Positions 53,862-62,921 of a stretch of DNA of 64,000 bases are shown one piece after another. Position 1 is the first letter of the stretch. Every line of letters begins with the position of its first letter. Below the pieces are notes generated by a model. The model worked only from the letters and a program-made list of their open reading frames with translations. It did not search any database and was not told the DNA's origin. This stretch comes from Roseovarius sp. Its GTDB lineage: Bacteria > Pseudomonadota > Alphaproteobacteria > Rhodobacterales > Rhodobacteraceae. Both the position numbers and the translations under genes were made by a program. The stretch spans positions 586,001 through 650,000 of the forward strand of contig JAOSKR010000001.1 in NCBI GenBank assembly GCA_027493545.1, read 5' to 3'.

Positions 53862-54442
53862 AGGCGAAGATACGCAAGCTGGGGGTCTGGATCGAGGAGA
53901 CCCATGAGGAAGCCGGCCGGGCGATCCGCCCGCCCACGCGCAAGGCGGTGGCGGCAGCGGTGATCGAGAATCCCTTTGCCGGGCGCTATGTCGATGATCT
54001 GGCCGATCTGATGGATGTCGGCGAGGAGCTGGGCAAGCTTCTGGGCGAGCGCTGCGTGGCGGCGCTGGGGATACGGCCGGAACAGGTGCAAAGCTATGGC
54101 AAGGCGGCGATGGTCGGCGAGAACGGCGAGCTCGAACATGCCGCGGCGATCCTCCATCCCAAGCTCGGCGCGCCCCTGCGTAAGGCGGTCGAGCACGGCG
54201 CGGCCCTGGTGCCATCGTCCAAGAAGCGCGGCGGCATGGGGCAGGATCTGGATATCCCGCTCGGTCACAAGGACGCGGCCTTCGTGCGGTCGCATTTCGA
54301 CGGCGTTGAAATCCGCTTCAACGACGCCCCGCGCGCGAACGAGATCGTCGTCGCGGTGGCGGTGGCCGACAGCGGCCGCCCGCTGCCCCGCGTCGGCGGG
54401 CTGAAGGCCGAAGACATCGAGGGCAAGGACGGCCTGCGGTAG
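53858..54442 (+). CDS. Amino acid synthesis family protein (DUF1185), copy 2
   Basis: The 194-residue paralogue of the previous gene has the same landmarks: ENPFAGRYVDDLADLMDVG, SYGKAAMVGENGELEHAAA, RSHFDGVEIRFNDAPRANE. It starts at ATG 53858, overlapping the previous stop (ATGA). The two are diverged but co-linear over their full length, which suggests an old tandem duplication and a heteromeric complex. Confidence 0.82.
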   Translation: MKAKIRKLGVWIEETHEEAGRAIRPPTRKAVAAAVIENPFAGRYVDDLADLMDVGEELGKLLGERCVAALGIRPEQVQSYGKAAMVGENGELEHAAAILHPKLGAPLRKAVEHGAALVPSSKKRGGMGQDLDIPLGHKDAAFVRSHFDGVEIRFNDAPRANEIVVAVAVADSGRPLPRVGGLKAEDIEGKDGLR

Positions 54443-54475
54443 CTGCATGTCGCGCGCAAAGCGGAAACATCCGCG

Positions 54476-54494
54476 CCCCGGGCCTGACCCGGGG
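54476..54494 (+). terminator. Possible operon-end hairpin
   Basis: CCCCGGG (54476-54482) pairs with CCCGGGG (54488-54494) 34 bases after the last gene of the operon. No T-run follows, so Rho-independent termination is uncertain. Confidence 0.35.
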
Positions 54495-54604
54495 CCGCGC
54501 CCCGGCATGAAAGGCCCCGGTGCGGCGGTCGGGCCGGGCATTCATCCGAAATGATGCGACGCGCGGTAGCTTTGGTGGAAAGACGCCGTCGCCTTGCCGC
54601 GCGG

Positions 54605-55792
54605 TCAGCGCGTCTGCACCCGTTCGGGCAGCCGCTGCGCCGGGGGTGTGTTGCGGCTGCGTTCGCTGCGCACGACCCCGTCGATGATGGTCATCCCGAC
54701 CCCCGGCAGATTGCCCTGCCGCACCGATTCGAGCAGGTCCTTGCCGGGCGCATGCTGGGCCTGGTCCATCAGCACGAAATCGGCGGCGAAGCCGGGTTCG
54801 AGCAGGCCGACATCGAGCTCGCGCTGCCGCGCGGTGTTGCCGGTGGCGAAGCAGAAGGCGATTTCGGCCGGAACGTTGCCGAGGCTGGACAGCATCGCCA
54901 CCATCCGCAGGATGCCCAGCGGCTGAACCCCCGAACCTGCGGGGCCGTCGGTGCCGAGAATCACCTGATCGAGCTTGTCCAGTTCGCGCGCGGTGTTAAT
55001 CGTCAGCAGGGCCGCGCGCTCGTTGCCGTTGTGCACGACCTCGAGCCCCTTGCTGCAGTTTTCGCACAGGCAGACGATCTGATCGTCGGGCAGGGCCGAA
55101 TGGCCGCCGTTGATATGGCCGACCACGTCGGCGCCGGTTTCCAGCACCATGTCGGCGTCGATCAGGCCCGAGCCGGGAATCGACGGCCCGCCGGTGTGGA
55201 TGGTGCTCTGGATGCCGTATTTGCGCGCCCACTCCACCATCTGCCGCGCGGTCTTGCCGTCCTTGACCGAGCCGAGCCCGACCTCGCCCATCAGACGCAC
55301 CCCGGCGGCGGCGAGCTCGCGAAAGTCGTCCTCGACCATGCCGTGCTCGATCACCGGCGCGCCGGCATGGACCTTGACGCCGGAGGGGCGGAAATTCTCG
55401 TACCAGCGCTGCGCCGCGATGGCCATCGCCTTGAGCCCGACGATGTCCTTGGGCCGGCCCGGCATGTGAACCTCTCCCGCCGAGATCATCGTGGTGACGC
55501 CGCCATGCAGCGTGCTGTCGATCCAGTGCAGCTGCTGCTGGCGCGGTGTGTAATCGCCGACGACCGGGTGCACATGGCTGTCGATCAATCCGGGGATCAG
55601 CGTCGTCCCCTTCGCGTCGATGGTTGTGGACGCACCCTCGGTATCGAGATCCCTTTCGAATCCGACCGCGGAGATGCGGCCGTCGATCGCCACCACGCAA
55701 TCGCCATCGGCGATGGGCGCCTCGATCTTTCCGGTCAGCAACAGACCGATATTGCGAATGACAAGCTTGTCAGGCAAGGAGGGCTCAGACAT
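54605..55792 (-). CDS. Enamidase-type amidohydrolase
   Basis: The 395-residue metal-dependent amidohydrolase has H73-x-H75 (DSHVHPVVGDYTPRQ), GEVGLGSVKD with the bridging acidic residue, IHTGG and SHINGG-like VGHINGGHSA. I recall the enamidase of Eubacterium barkeri as highly similar, with the same DYxPRQ, LHGGVTTMISAG, GRPKD and SRNTPPA stretches. That enzyme opens 1,4,5,6-tetrahydro-6-oxonicotinate to 2-formylglutarate. It is the best pathway indicator in the cluster. It is divergent from marR, with operator site 2 just upstream. Confidence 0.82.
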   Translation of the reverse strand: MSEPSLPDKLVIRNIGLLLTGKIEAPIADGDCVVAIDGRISAVGFERDLDTEGASTTIDAKGTTLIPGLIDSHVHPVVGDYTPRQQQLHWIDSTLHGGVTTMISAGEVHMPGRPKDIVGLKAMAIAAQRWYENFRPSGVKVHAGAPVIEHGMVEDDFRELAAAGVRLMGEVGLGSVKDGKTARQMVEWARKYGIQSTIHTGGPSIPGSGLIDADMVLETGADVVGHINGGHSALPDDQIVCLCENCSKGLEVVHNGNERAALLTINTARELDKLDQVILGTDGPAGSGVQPLGILRMVAMLSSLGNVPAEIAFCFATGNTARQRELDVGLLEPGFAADFVLMDQAQHAPGKDLLESVRQGNLPGVGMTIIDGVVRSERSRNTPPAQRLPERVQTR

Positions 55793-55820
55793 CCGGGTAA
55801 CCTCTGCTTTCGATCAGTAT

Positions 55821-55836
55821 CGTTTGTATGCTAATG
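55821..55836 (-). promoter_or_regulatory. Regulon operator, site 2
   Basis: On the minus strand the sequence reads CATTAGCATACAAACG and matches 14 of 16 bases of site 1. It lies 29-44 bases before the amidohydrolase start and about 110 before the divergent marR. Confidence 0.7.
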
Positions 55837-55947
55837 TGAATCGTGACCAACGCAAGCATTGCCTTTTGCTGGACACGTCGGATCGCAGGGATCGGGGGCG
55901 CGTGAGGCGGCGATATAATAAAGTCCTCGGAGCGGTGAGGTAGACAC

Positions 55948-56406
55948 ATGAGCAGAGTCGACGATCGAACCGGGGCGGCGGAAAAAGGAGAGCAGGAGGC
56001 CTATGTCCTCGATGCGCAGATCGGCTTTCTGCTGCGGCTCGCCAACCAGCGACATGCGCTGATCTTTCTGGAACACGCGGTGATGGACCTGACGCCCACC
56101 CAGTTCGCCGTCCTGGTGCGCCTGCTCGACGATGGCCCGTGCTCGCAGAACGAGCTGGGGCGCCGGACGGCGATGGACGTGGCGACGATCAAGGGAGTGG
56201 TGGAACGGCTGCGCGACAAGGGGCTGGTATCGCTGAACCCCGATCCCAACGACAAGCGCCGCAAGACCATCTCGATCGCGGGTCCGGGCGAGCAGTTGCG
56301 CCCCACCCTGCACGAGATGGGCCACCGGATCACCGAAGAGACGCTGTCGCCCCTGACCCGGGCGGAACGCGCCACGCTGCTGCGGCTGCTGTCCAAACTG
56401 ACCTGA
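55948..56406 (+). CDS. MarR-family regulator, likely controller of the cluster
   Basis: The 152-residue protein has the MarR winged helix (LTPTQFAVLVRLLDDGPCSQ, ELGRRTAMDVATIKGVVERL, RDKGLVSLNPDPNDKRRK), with helical dimerisation ends. A perfect TATAAT (55914-55919) stands 29 bases upstream. It sits between two catabolic transcription units, divergent from the enamidase-type gene. The three operator-like motifs in the cluster make it the natural candidate to bind them, presumably released by the substrate or an intermediate. Confidence 0.85.
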   Translation: MSRVDDRTGAAEKGEQEAYVLDAQIGFLLRLANQRHALIFLEHAVMDLTPTQFAVLVRLLDDGPCSQNELGRRTAMDVATIKGVVERLRDKGLVSLNPDPNDKRRKTISIAGPGEQLRPTLHEMGHRITEETLSPLTRAERATLLRLLSKLT

Positions 56407-56475
56407 CCCGGCCAACCTGGCCGGCATGATCCTGCCGGGCGGCGGTCGGCGCCCGCCCGGCAAGGGCTGTCAGCC

Positions 56476-58031
56476 TCAGATCACCGAGACGTTGCCTGCA
56501 TAGGCCGCGACGATGTGTTCGTCGGCGTGGGCGGTCAGCGCCGCGATCTCGCGTTCCTGTTCGGCGCTCAGCATCCCCTCTTCGGGGGCGGCGGCGATGG
56601 CGGCCAGTGCCGCGTCGCGCGCCTCGTCGAAGGCCGTGCGGCGGCCGGTTTTCTCGTAGTCGTCGCGCCCCATCCGCTTGAACACCTTCGTCGACAGCTG
56701 GTCGCGGCAGGTCGCGATGGTGTGGGCGCTGTCGAGGAAATGGCCGCCGGTGCGGATCTGCATCAGCTCTTCCCAGTTCAGCGCCTCCTTGTCGAGGCTG
56801 GGCTTGCGGATGAACCGCCGCATCATCGCACCCACCTCGTTGTCGAGCACCGCCTGCACCGGGCTGAAGACGGTGGCGCATTCCAGCTGGCCGACACCGC
56901 CCAGGATATCGGCCCCCGCCAGCGCGACGGCCCGGGTCAGCATCGCACGTTCGGCCATCGACTGGTGGTCGACATCGGGAGTGTCCGAACCCGTGCCGTA
57001 GGTGTGCGCCACCACGCCCCAGCCGCGCTTCATCAGCTGGATCGACATGTTGGCCGCCTGCAGGCTTTCGACACAGCTTTGCAGGGCGCTGCCGGTGCTC
57101 ATGTCGAGCGTGAACATCAGCGGCGTCGCGATCACCGGCGTGCCCGGCGACAGGATATGCGTCATCACCGTCATGCCGACGATCTCGGCCGCCGCCATGA
57201 TCGCCATGGCGGGCACCGACAGGGCGCGGTTCCGCCCGAGGACGGCAGCGAACAGGCATGCAGCGGAATGCCGTATTCGCCGGCCTTTATGATGACATGG
57301 GTGTCCATGTACTTGAACTCGAGCGGCGTGAACGAGCAGGTGATGCAGCTTGTGATCGGATTGGCGCGCAACTGCTCTTCGCCCCCCGCCGCGATGGCGG
57401 CAATCCGCATCAGGTAATCGACGTTCTCCCACTGGTAGGGCTGCATCCAGACGTGCTTGGGGGTTCGCGCGATCAGGCGGCCGTAGCTGTGGATGTCCGA
57501 CGTCACCTCGGGGACGCCATGGACGAAGGGGTGGGCGATGAAACCCACCTCGTCGAGGGTGCTGGCCACGGCGGCGATCTCGGACACCGCGTCGAGGTCC
57601 ATCTTGCGATAGCTGGCGTCGCGCGGGTTCACATAGCCGTGCCCGCCGGTGCCGGTGCGCATGACGAAGCCGCGATCCGCACGCGGCAGGTCGATGTTGT
57701 AATGCTCCTGCTTGCCGCCCAGCCGGACCGACTTCGGCACCGCGGCCATCGCCTCGCGGATCAGTTCGCGCGGCATGCGGACGCGATTCGCGTCCGTGCC
57801 GGGCGTGGCGCCGGCGGCAAGAAAGCGTTCGTAGGCGTCCGGGTGCAGGATTGCCACGCCATAATCGGCCAGCACGTCCTCGACCCGCTCCTTCAGCCAC
57901 TCGACCTCGGAATCGCTGAGAAAACCGAATGTGGCACGCGTGAACTCGGGCGGCTCCTGCCGAAAGGCATTCGCCGGATTGCTGGCCCGTACGATGCGGG
58001 TACGTTTGCGGGTTCTTGTGCGGGCTTCCAT
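56476..58031 (-). CDS. Trimethylamine methyltransferase (MttB) family protein (one frame break)
   Basis: About 518 residues of the MttB superfamily, without an amber/pyrrolysine codon in the frame. Landmarks: EWLKERVEDVLADYGVAILH, MQPYQWENVDYLMRIAAIAA, CITCSFTPLEFKYMDTHVII and, after a missing base near 57230, ALSVPAMAIMAAAEIVGM and QLECATVFSPVQAVLDNEVG. Non-pyrrolysine members demethylate quaternary amines such as glycine betaine, proline betaine and carnitine, giving the methyl to a corrinoid protein. I chose ATG 58031 because GGAG is six bases upstream; ATG 58061 is an alternative. No corrinoid protein is visible in the window. Confidence 0.85.
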
Positions 58032-58109
58032 GACTGACTCCATGAGAACAGGTTTGCTCATGGCACACACCGATTCAACTGACTGCCTGCCGACTTCAGC
58101 GAGAAATAA

Positions 58110-58125
58110 CGCTAGCATACTAATG
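58110..58125 (+). promoter_or_regulatory. Regulon operator, site 3
   Basis: CGCTAGCATACTAATG matches 12 of 16 bases of site 1. It lies 79-94 bases before the methyltransferase start at 58031, in its promoter region. The stretch 58126-58433 beyond it shows no gene. Confidence 0.6.
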
Positions 58126-58433
58126 AGTTTGGTCAACCGGATCTTTTGGCCGGACCTGTCGGAGGAACCCCGGTCGGGGGCGGCCGGTGCGGACGGACCT
58201 GTCAGGACGATCCAGCTGGCGCTCCGGGTGGGGTCGTCCTGCCCTGCTGGTCATCCAGCGCTTCGGGCGCGGCAAGATCCCGGCCTGAACATGGCCTGTC
58301 CTTGCCTCTCTTTTTTCCGCACGCCCGCGCCCCAGGAAACAGAAGGCAAAGCTGCTGCCACACGAAACCGCATTCCGTGCGCGCCCGGCAATGGGGCGCC
58401 GGGGTCAAAGCCTCGCCAAAACCTTGATCTCAG

Positions 58434-58509
58434 TGGTGAGCCGTGCAGGAATCGAACCTGCGACCCACTGATTAAAAGTCAGTTGCTCTACCAACTGAGC
58501 TAACGGCCC
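58434..58509 (-). tRNA. tRNA-Lys (TTT)
   Basis: The 76-base gene on the minus strand has the acceptor stem GGGCCGT with ACGGCTC (one G-U pair), the D-loop AGCTCAGTTGGTAGAGC, the anticodon loop CTTTTAA with TTT, the T-loop GTTCGATTC and an encoded CCA. Confidence 0.95.
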
Positions 58510-58615
58510 ACGTAGCGCGCTGTCTAGAAAGTGGCGCCGGGGCGGTCAACCCATATTTTCCGGGATGCGCCCGCCATCGCTGGATTCGTCCGCGCCCCGG
58601 GGCTATATGCGCCCC

Positions 58616-59456
58616 ATGAACGCGCCTGCGGATACCGGACTGCCCTTCATGAAGATGCACGGGCTGGGCAACGACTTTGTCGTGCTCGACGGGCGCGCGC
58701 GCGCGGTCCGGGTGACGCCGGCGCTGGCGCGGGCGCTGGGTGACCGGCGGCGCGGCATCGGGTTCGACCAGCTGGCGCTGATCGGGCCGGGTGAGGGGGG
58801 CGCCGACGCGCATCTGAGCTTCTGGAACGCGGATGGCTCGACCTCGGCGGCCTGCGGCAACGCCACCCGCTGCATCGCGCGCCTGCTGATGGAGGAGACC
58901 GGCCGCGACCGGCTGAGCCTGACCACCGCGCGCGGCAAGCTCGCGGCCGTCGATGCCGGCGGCGGGCTCACGGCCGTCAACATGGGGCCGCCGCAGCTTG
59001 ACTGGCGGGACATTCCGCTCACCGACGCGATGGACACGCTCGAGTTGCCGATCGAGGGCGGGCCCACGGCGACCAGCATGGGCAATCCGCACTGCACCTT
59101 TTTCGTGCCCGACGCCGAGGCCGTGCCGATGGAGCAGTTCGGCCCGCGCTACGAGCATCACCCGCTCTTTCCCGAGCGCACCAACGTGCAGGTGGCAAGC
59201 GTCACCGCGCCCGACCGGCTGCGCCTCAGGGTATGGGAGCGCGGCGCCGGGCTGACGCTCGCCTCGGGCTCGTCTTCCTGCGCCGCGGCCCGTCGCCGCG
59301 GCGCGGCGGGGGCTGACCGGGCGCGCGGTGACGGTCGATCTCGACGGCGGCACGCTCGGGATCGACTGGCGCGAGGATGGCGTCTGGATGACCGGCCCCA
59401 CCGCGCATGTCTGCGACGGTGTGATCACGCCGGCGTTTCTGGCGGGCGCGACATGA
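58616..59456 (+). CDS. dapF: Diaminopimelate epimerase (one frame break)
   Basis: About 279 residues. It converts LL- to meso-diaminopimelate for lysine and peptidoglycan. Catalytic cysteines are seen in AACGNATRC and [34 protein letters not shown] and [12 protein letters not shown] are typical. One extra C at 59289-59291 breaks the frame; the other frame ends [20 protein letters not shown] at 59456. ATG 58616 is chosen; the next gene overlaps by four bases. Confidence 0.93.
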
Positions 59457-60708
59457 GCGCGCCGGTCTTCGCCACACTGGGCTGCCGCCTCAACGCCTAT
59501 GAGAGCGAGGCGATGAAGGCGATGGCCGACGAGGCCGGGCTGAATGATGCCGTCATCGTCAATACCTGCGCGGTGACCTCCGAGGCGGTGCGCAAGGCGC
59601 GCCAGGAGATCCGGAGGCTGCGGCGCGAGAACCCCGGCGCGCGCCTCATCGTCACCGGCTGCGCGGCGCAGACCGAGCCCGGAACCTTTGCCGCCATGGC
59701 CGAGGTCGATGCGGTGATCGGCAACGCCGAAAGATGCGGCCCGACACCTGGGCGGGGCTGGCCTCGGGTCTCATCGGCGAGACCGAGAGGGTGCTGGTCG
59801 ACGACATCATGAGCGTGACCGAGACGGCGGGACATCTGATCGACGGGTTCGGCACCCGCAGCCGCGCCTATGTTCAGGTGCAAAACGGCTGCGATCACCG
59901 CTGTACCTTCTGCATCATCCCCTATGGCCGGGGCAATTCGCGCTCGGTTCCCGCCGGCGTGGTGGTCGAGCAGATCAGGCGGCTGGTGGACAGGGGCTTC
60001 AACGAGGTGGTGCTGACCGGGGTCGATCTGACCGGCTGGGGTGGTGATCTGCCGGCGCGGCCGCGGCTGGGCGATCTGGTGATGCGCATCCTGCGGCTGG
60101 TGCCCGACCTGCCGCGGCTCAGGATTTCCTCGATCGATTCGATCGAGGCCGATCCCCGGCTGATGGAGGCGATCGCCACCGAGCCGCGGCTGATGCCGCA
60201 TCTGCACCTGTCGCTGCAGCACGGCGACGACCTGATCCTCAAGCGGATGAAGCGGCGGCACCTGCGCGACGATGCCATCCGGTTCGCCGAGGAGGCCCGC
60301 CGCCTGCGGCCCGACATGACCTTTGGTGCCGACATCATCGCGGGCTTTCCGACCGAGACCGGAGCGGCGTTCGAGAACTCGCTCAGGCTGGTGGAGGAAT
60401 GCCACCTGACGTGGCTGCATGTCTTTCCCTTCAGCCCGCGTCCGGGCACGCCCGCGGCGCGGATGCCGCAGCTCGACGGGCGCACGATCCGCAAGCGCGC
60501 CGCGCGTCTGCGCGAGGCCGGCGCGGCGCGCGTTGCCATGCATCTGGACGCGCAACAGGGCCGCGCGCACCGGGTGCTGATGGAGAGTGCGCGGATGGGC
60601 CGCACCGAGCAGTTCGCCGAGGTCGTTTTTGATGGCGATCGCGAGGAAGGCGCGATCGTTCCGGCCACCATCACCGGACGGCGCGAGCAGCGGCTGGTTG
60701 CCGTGTGA
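59453..60708 (+). CDS. mtaB: tRNA t6A37 methylthiotransferase MtaB (one frame break)
   Basis: About 418 residues. It is a radical SAM methylthiotransferase that converts t6A37 to ms2t6A37 in tRNA. The N-terminal UPF0004 domain has [15 protein letters not shown] and GCAAQ. The radical SAM motif is C-x3-C-x2-C in [19 protein letters not shown]-terminal TRAM-like part follows. One A is missing at 59730-59732. It overlaps dapF (ATGA), a common pair in this order. Confidence 0.9.
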
Positions 60709-60772
60709 ATTGCGATGGACAGCGCGTTCGCGCGCGCCTAGCCTGCCCGGCGCCACAGCCAGGAGCCGCAAG

Positions 60773-61375
60773 ATGAAACTGCTTTCCGCCGGGGCCTCGC
60801 CCTTTGCCCGCAAGGTTCGGGTGCTCTTGCATGAAAGCGGCCGGGCCGATGCCGTCGAGGTGGTCGATGTCGTCACCGGGCCGCTGCAAACCGATCCGCA
60901 GGTGGCCGCCGCCAACCCGGTGGGCAAGATCCCCGCCCTGATCCGCGACGATGGGCCGGCGATCTATGACAGCCGCGTGATCTGCCGCTATCTCGACGAC
61001 CGCTTGGACACCGGGCTCTACCCGGCCGCGCGGCTGTGGGAGATACTGACGCTCGAAGCCACGGCGGATGCGATCATGGATGCGGCGATACTGATCGTCT
61101 ACGAACATCGGATACGTCCGCTGGAAAAGGTGTTCGAGCCTTGGGAAGAGGCACAGTTCGCCAAGGTGGAGCGCTGCGTGCGCGCGGCAAACGAGAGCTG
61201 GATGAGCCACCTCAACGGGCCGCTCGACATGGGCCACATCGCCATGGCTTGCGCGCTGGGCTATCTCGATCTGCGCCATCCCGGCTGCAACTGGCGCGAG
61301 GGCAACGGTGCGCTCGACGACTGGTATGCCGCGTTCTCCGAACGCGACAGCATGCGCGCGACGGTGCCGGCATAG
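60773..61375 (+). CDS. Glutathione S-transferase family protein
   Basis: The 200-residue protein has an N-terminal thioredoxin-fold domain ([40 protein letters not shown]) and an all-helical C-terminal domain. Ser9 in the first loop is the candidate glutathione-contacting residue. AGGAG stands eight bases before the ATG. The substrate is unknown. Confidence 0.87.
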   Translation: MKLLSAGASPFARKVRVLLHESGRADAVEVVDVVTGPLQTDPQVAAANPVGKIPALIRDDGPAIYDSRVICRYLDDRLDTGLYPAARLWEILTLEATADAIMDAAILIVYEHRIRPLEKVFEPWEEAQFAKVERCVRAANESWMSHLNGPLDMGHIAMACALGYLDLRHPGCNWREGNGALDDWYAAFSERDSMRATVPA

Positions 61376-61412
61376 GCCCCTGGCGGCATCGCGGCCGCGT
61401 TCGCGTTGTGCC

Positions 61413-62099
61413 TCAGAAGCTGTAGCTGACCCCGAAATTCACCGCGTGGGTCACGATCTCGGTCCTGAGCTTGCCCGGCAACTGCCCCGGCACGGTCGGG
61501 TCGGGGTCGAGCGTTGCATCGTTGTCCGACCAAGTGATCTGGTATTCGCCGAAAAGCGCCCAGCGCTCGTTGATGGCGTATTTCAGCCCGGCGATACCGC
61601 GCAGCGCGAGGCCCGTCGTCTCGAAGCCATAGGTGCGGTTGGCGGCGCCGATCACCTGCGCATCGACATGCGGCACCGCGAGACCGATGCCGCCGCCCAG
61701 ATAGGGAGCAAGGTCGATGCCCTCGAAGGCATCGGGCCAGCGCCGCATGGCATTGACGGTAAAGATGTTGTGCCCGTTGGAAAACTCCAGCCGGCTGAGG
61801 CCCAGCGCCGCCAGATCGGCGGCCGAGGCAAAGACCTTGGCATGGGTGCCCTCGACGCCGAAGCCGAAATCGCCTGCCGTCCACCAGGTCGCGCGGCCGC
61901 CGTAATAGATCGGTGCGTCGAACGGCTTGCCGTCCCAGTTGAACTTGCGGGCAAAGGGCGCGCCGCCGGGCAGGGTGCCGCTGCCGGTACTGTCCGAGAC
62001 GCCCTGCCAGCCGAGATAGAGGCTCAGCTCTATTTCGGCCGTGGCCGGGGCGGCGGTGAGCACGAGCGCGGCAATCGCGGATTTCAGATAACGGATCAT
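61413..62099 (-). CDS. Outer-membrane beta-barrel protein
   Basis: The 228-residue protein has a signal peptide ([22 protein letters not shown]) followed by alternating amphipathic strands and a C-terminal Phe (VNFGVSYSF), the outer-membrane insertion signal. The start [12 protein letters not shown] resembles proteins annotated as lipid A oxidase in Rhodobacterales, but I cannot confirm that activity. It is convergent to the glutathione transferase and divergent from petA. Confidence 0.75.
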   Translation of the reverse strand: MIRYLKSAIAALVLTAAPATAEIELSLYLGWQGVSDSTGSGTLPGGAPFARKFNWDGKPFDAPIYYGGRATWWTAGDFGFGVEGTHAKVFASAADLAALGLSRLEFSNGHNIFTVNAMRRWPDAFEGIDLAPYLGGGIGLAVPHVDAQVIGAANRTYGFETTGLALRGIAGLKYAINERWALFGEYQITWSDNDATLDPDPTVPGQLPGKLRTEIVTHAVNFGVSYSF

Positions 62100-62333
62100 G
62101 GCTTTCGGTGTTCCGGCTCAAAGGTTAATTCGATTCTCACTATATCTTGCCGCCATTCGTCACAAGGGCGACAGAGCCACACCATTGCAGAATCGCGGCG
62201 AATGTGTACTGGACGCACCGGGCCAGCGCCGCTAAACACCGGATCGGTAACGTATCGGACGCCGCCTCCGACCAGGCGGCTTGCCCAAAGTCACAAGCCG
62301 GGCCGGCCGCGGCCTCAGAACGGAGAATACCTC

Positions 62334-62909
62334 GTGTCCCACGCAGCAGATCACGAAGGCACCCGGAGGGATTTCCTCTACTACGCCACCGCGGGTGTCG
62401 GTGTTGTCACCACCGGAGCGGCGGTCTGGCCGCTCGTCAACCAGATGAACCCCTCGGCCGACGTTCAGGCGCTCAGCTCGATCCGCGTCGATATATCGGG
62501 CGTCGAGCAGGGCACGCAACTGACGGTCAAGTGGCTGGGCAAGCCGGTGTTCATCCGCCGCCGCACCGAGGAAGAGATCGAGGCCGCACGCGCCGTCGAT
62601 CTTTCCGAACTGGTCGACAAGAGCGCGGAAAACCGCAACGACATGTCGCTCGATGCCTCCGACGAGAACCGCACGCTCGACGAGGCCGGCGAATGGCTGG
62701 TCATGATCGGTGTCTGCACCCATCTGGGCTGCGTGCCGATCGGCAATGCCGGCGACTATGCGCTCGAGGACGGCATCGGCGGCTGGTTCTGCCCCTGCCA
62801 CGGCTCGCACTACGATACCTCGGGCCGCATCCGCAAAGGCCCCGCGCCGGAAAACCTCTGGGTGCCGGTGTCCGCATTCGTCGACGACTCGACGATCAAA
62901 CTGGGATAG
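62334..62909 (+). CDS. petA: Ubiquinol-cytochrome c reductase iron-sulfur (Rieske) subunit
   Basis: The 191-residue protein has a Tat-type N-terminal anchor ([17 protein letters not shown]) and Rieske ligands C128-T-H130-LG-C133 and C153-P-C155-H156 (CPCHGS), the 2Fe-2S cluster of the bc1 complex. The start is GTG at 62334 with GGAG eight bases upstream. petB starts 13 bases after its stop. Confidence 0.95.
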   Translation: MSHAADHEGTRRDFLYYATAGVGVVTTGAAVWPLVNQMNPSADVQALSSIRVDISGVEQGTQLTVKWLGKPVFIRRRTEEEIEAARAVDLSELVDKSAENRNDMSLDASDENRTLDEAGEWLVMIGVCTHLGCVPIGNAGDYALEDGIGGWFCPCHGSHYDTSGRIRKGPAPENLWVPVSAFVDDSTIKLG

Positions 62910-62921
62910 GGGGGCGCAAGA

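Noticed and set aside
58126-58433. Open frames between the methyltransferase promoter and tRNA-Lys
   Set aside because: They are short, run through the tRNA gene in part and show no family.
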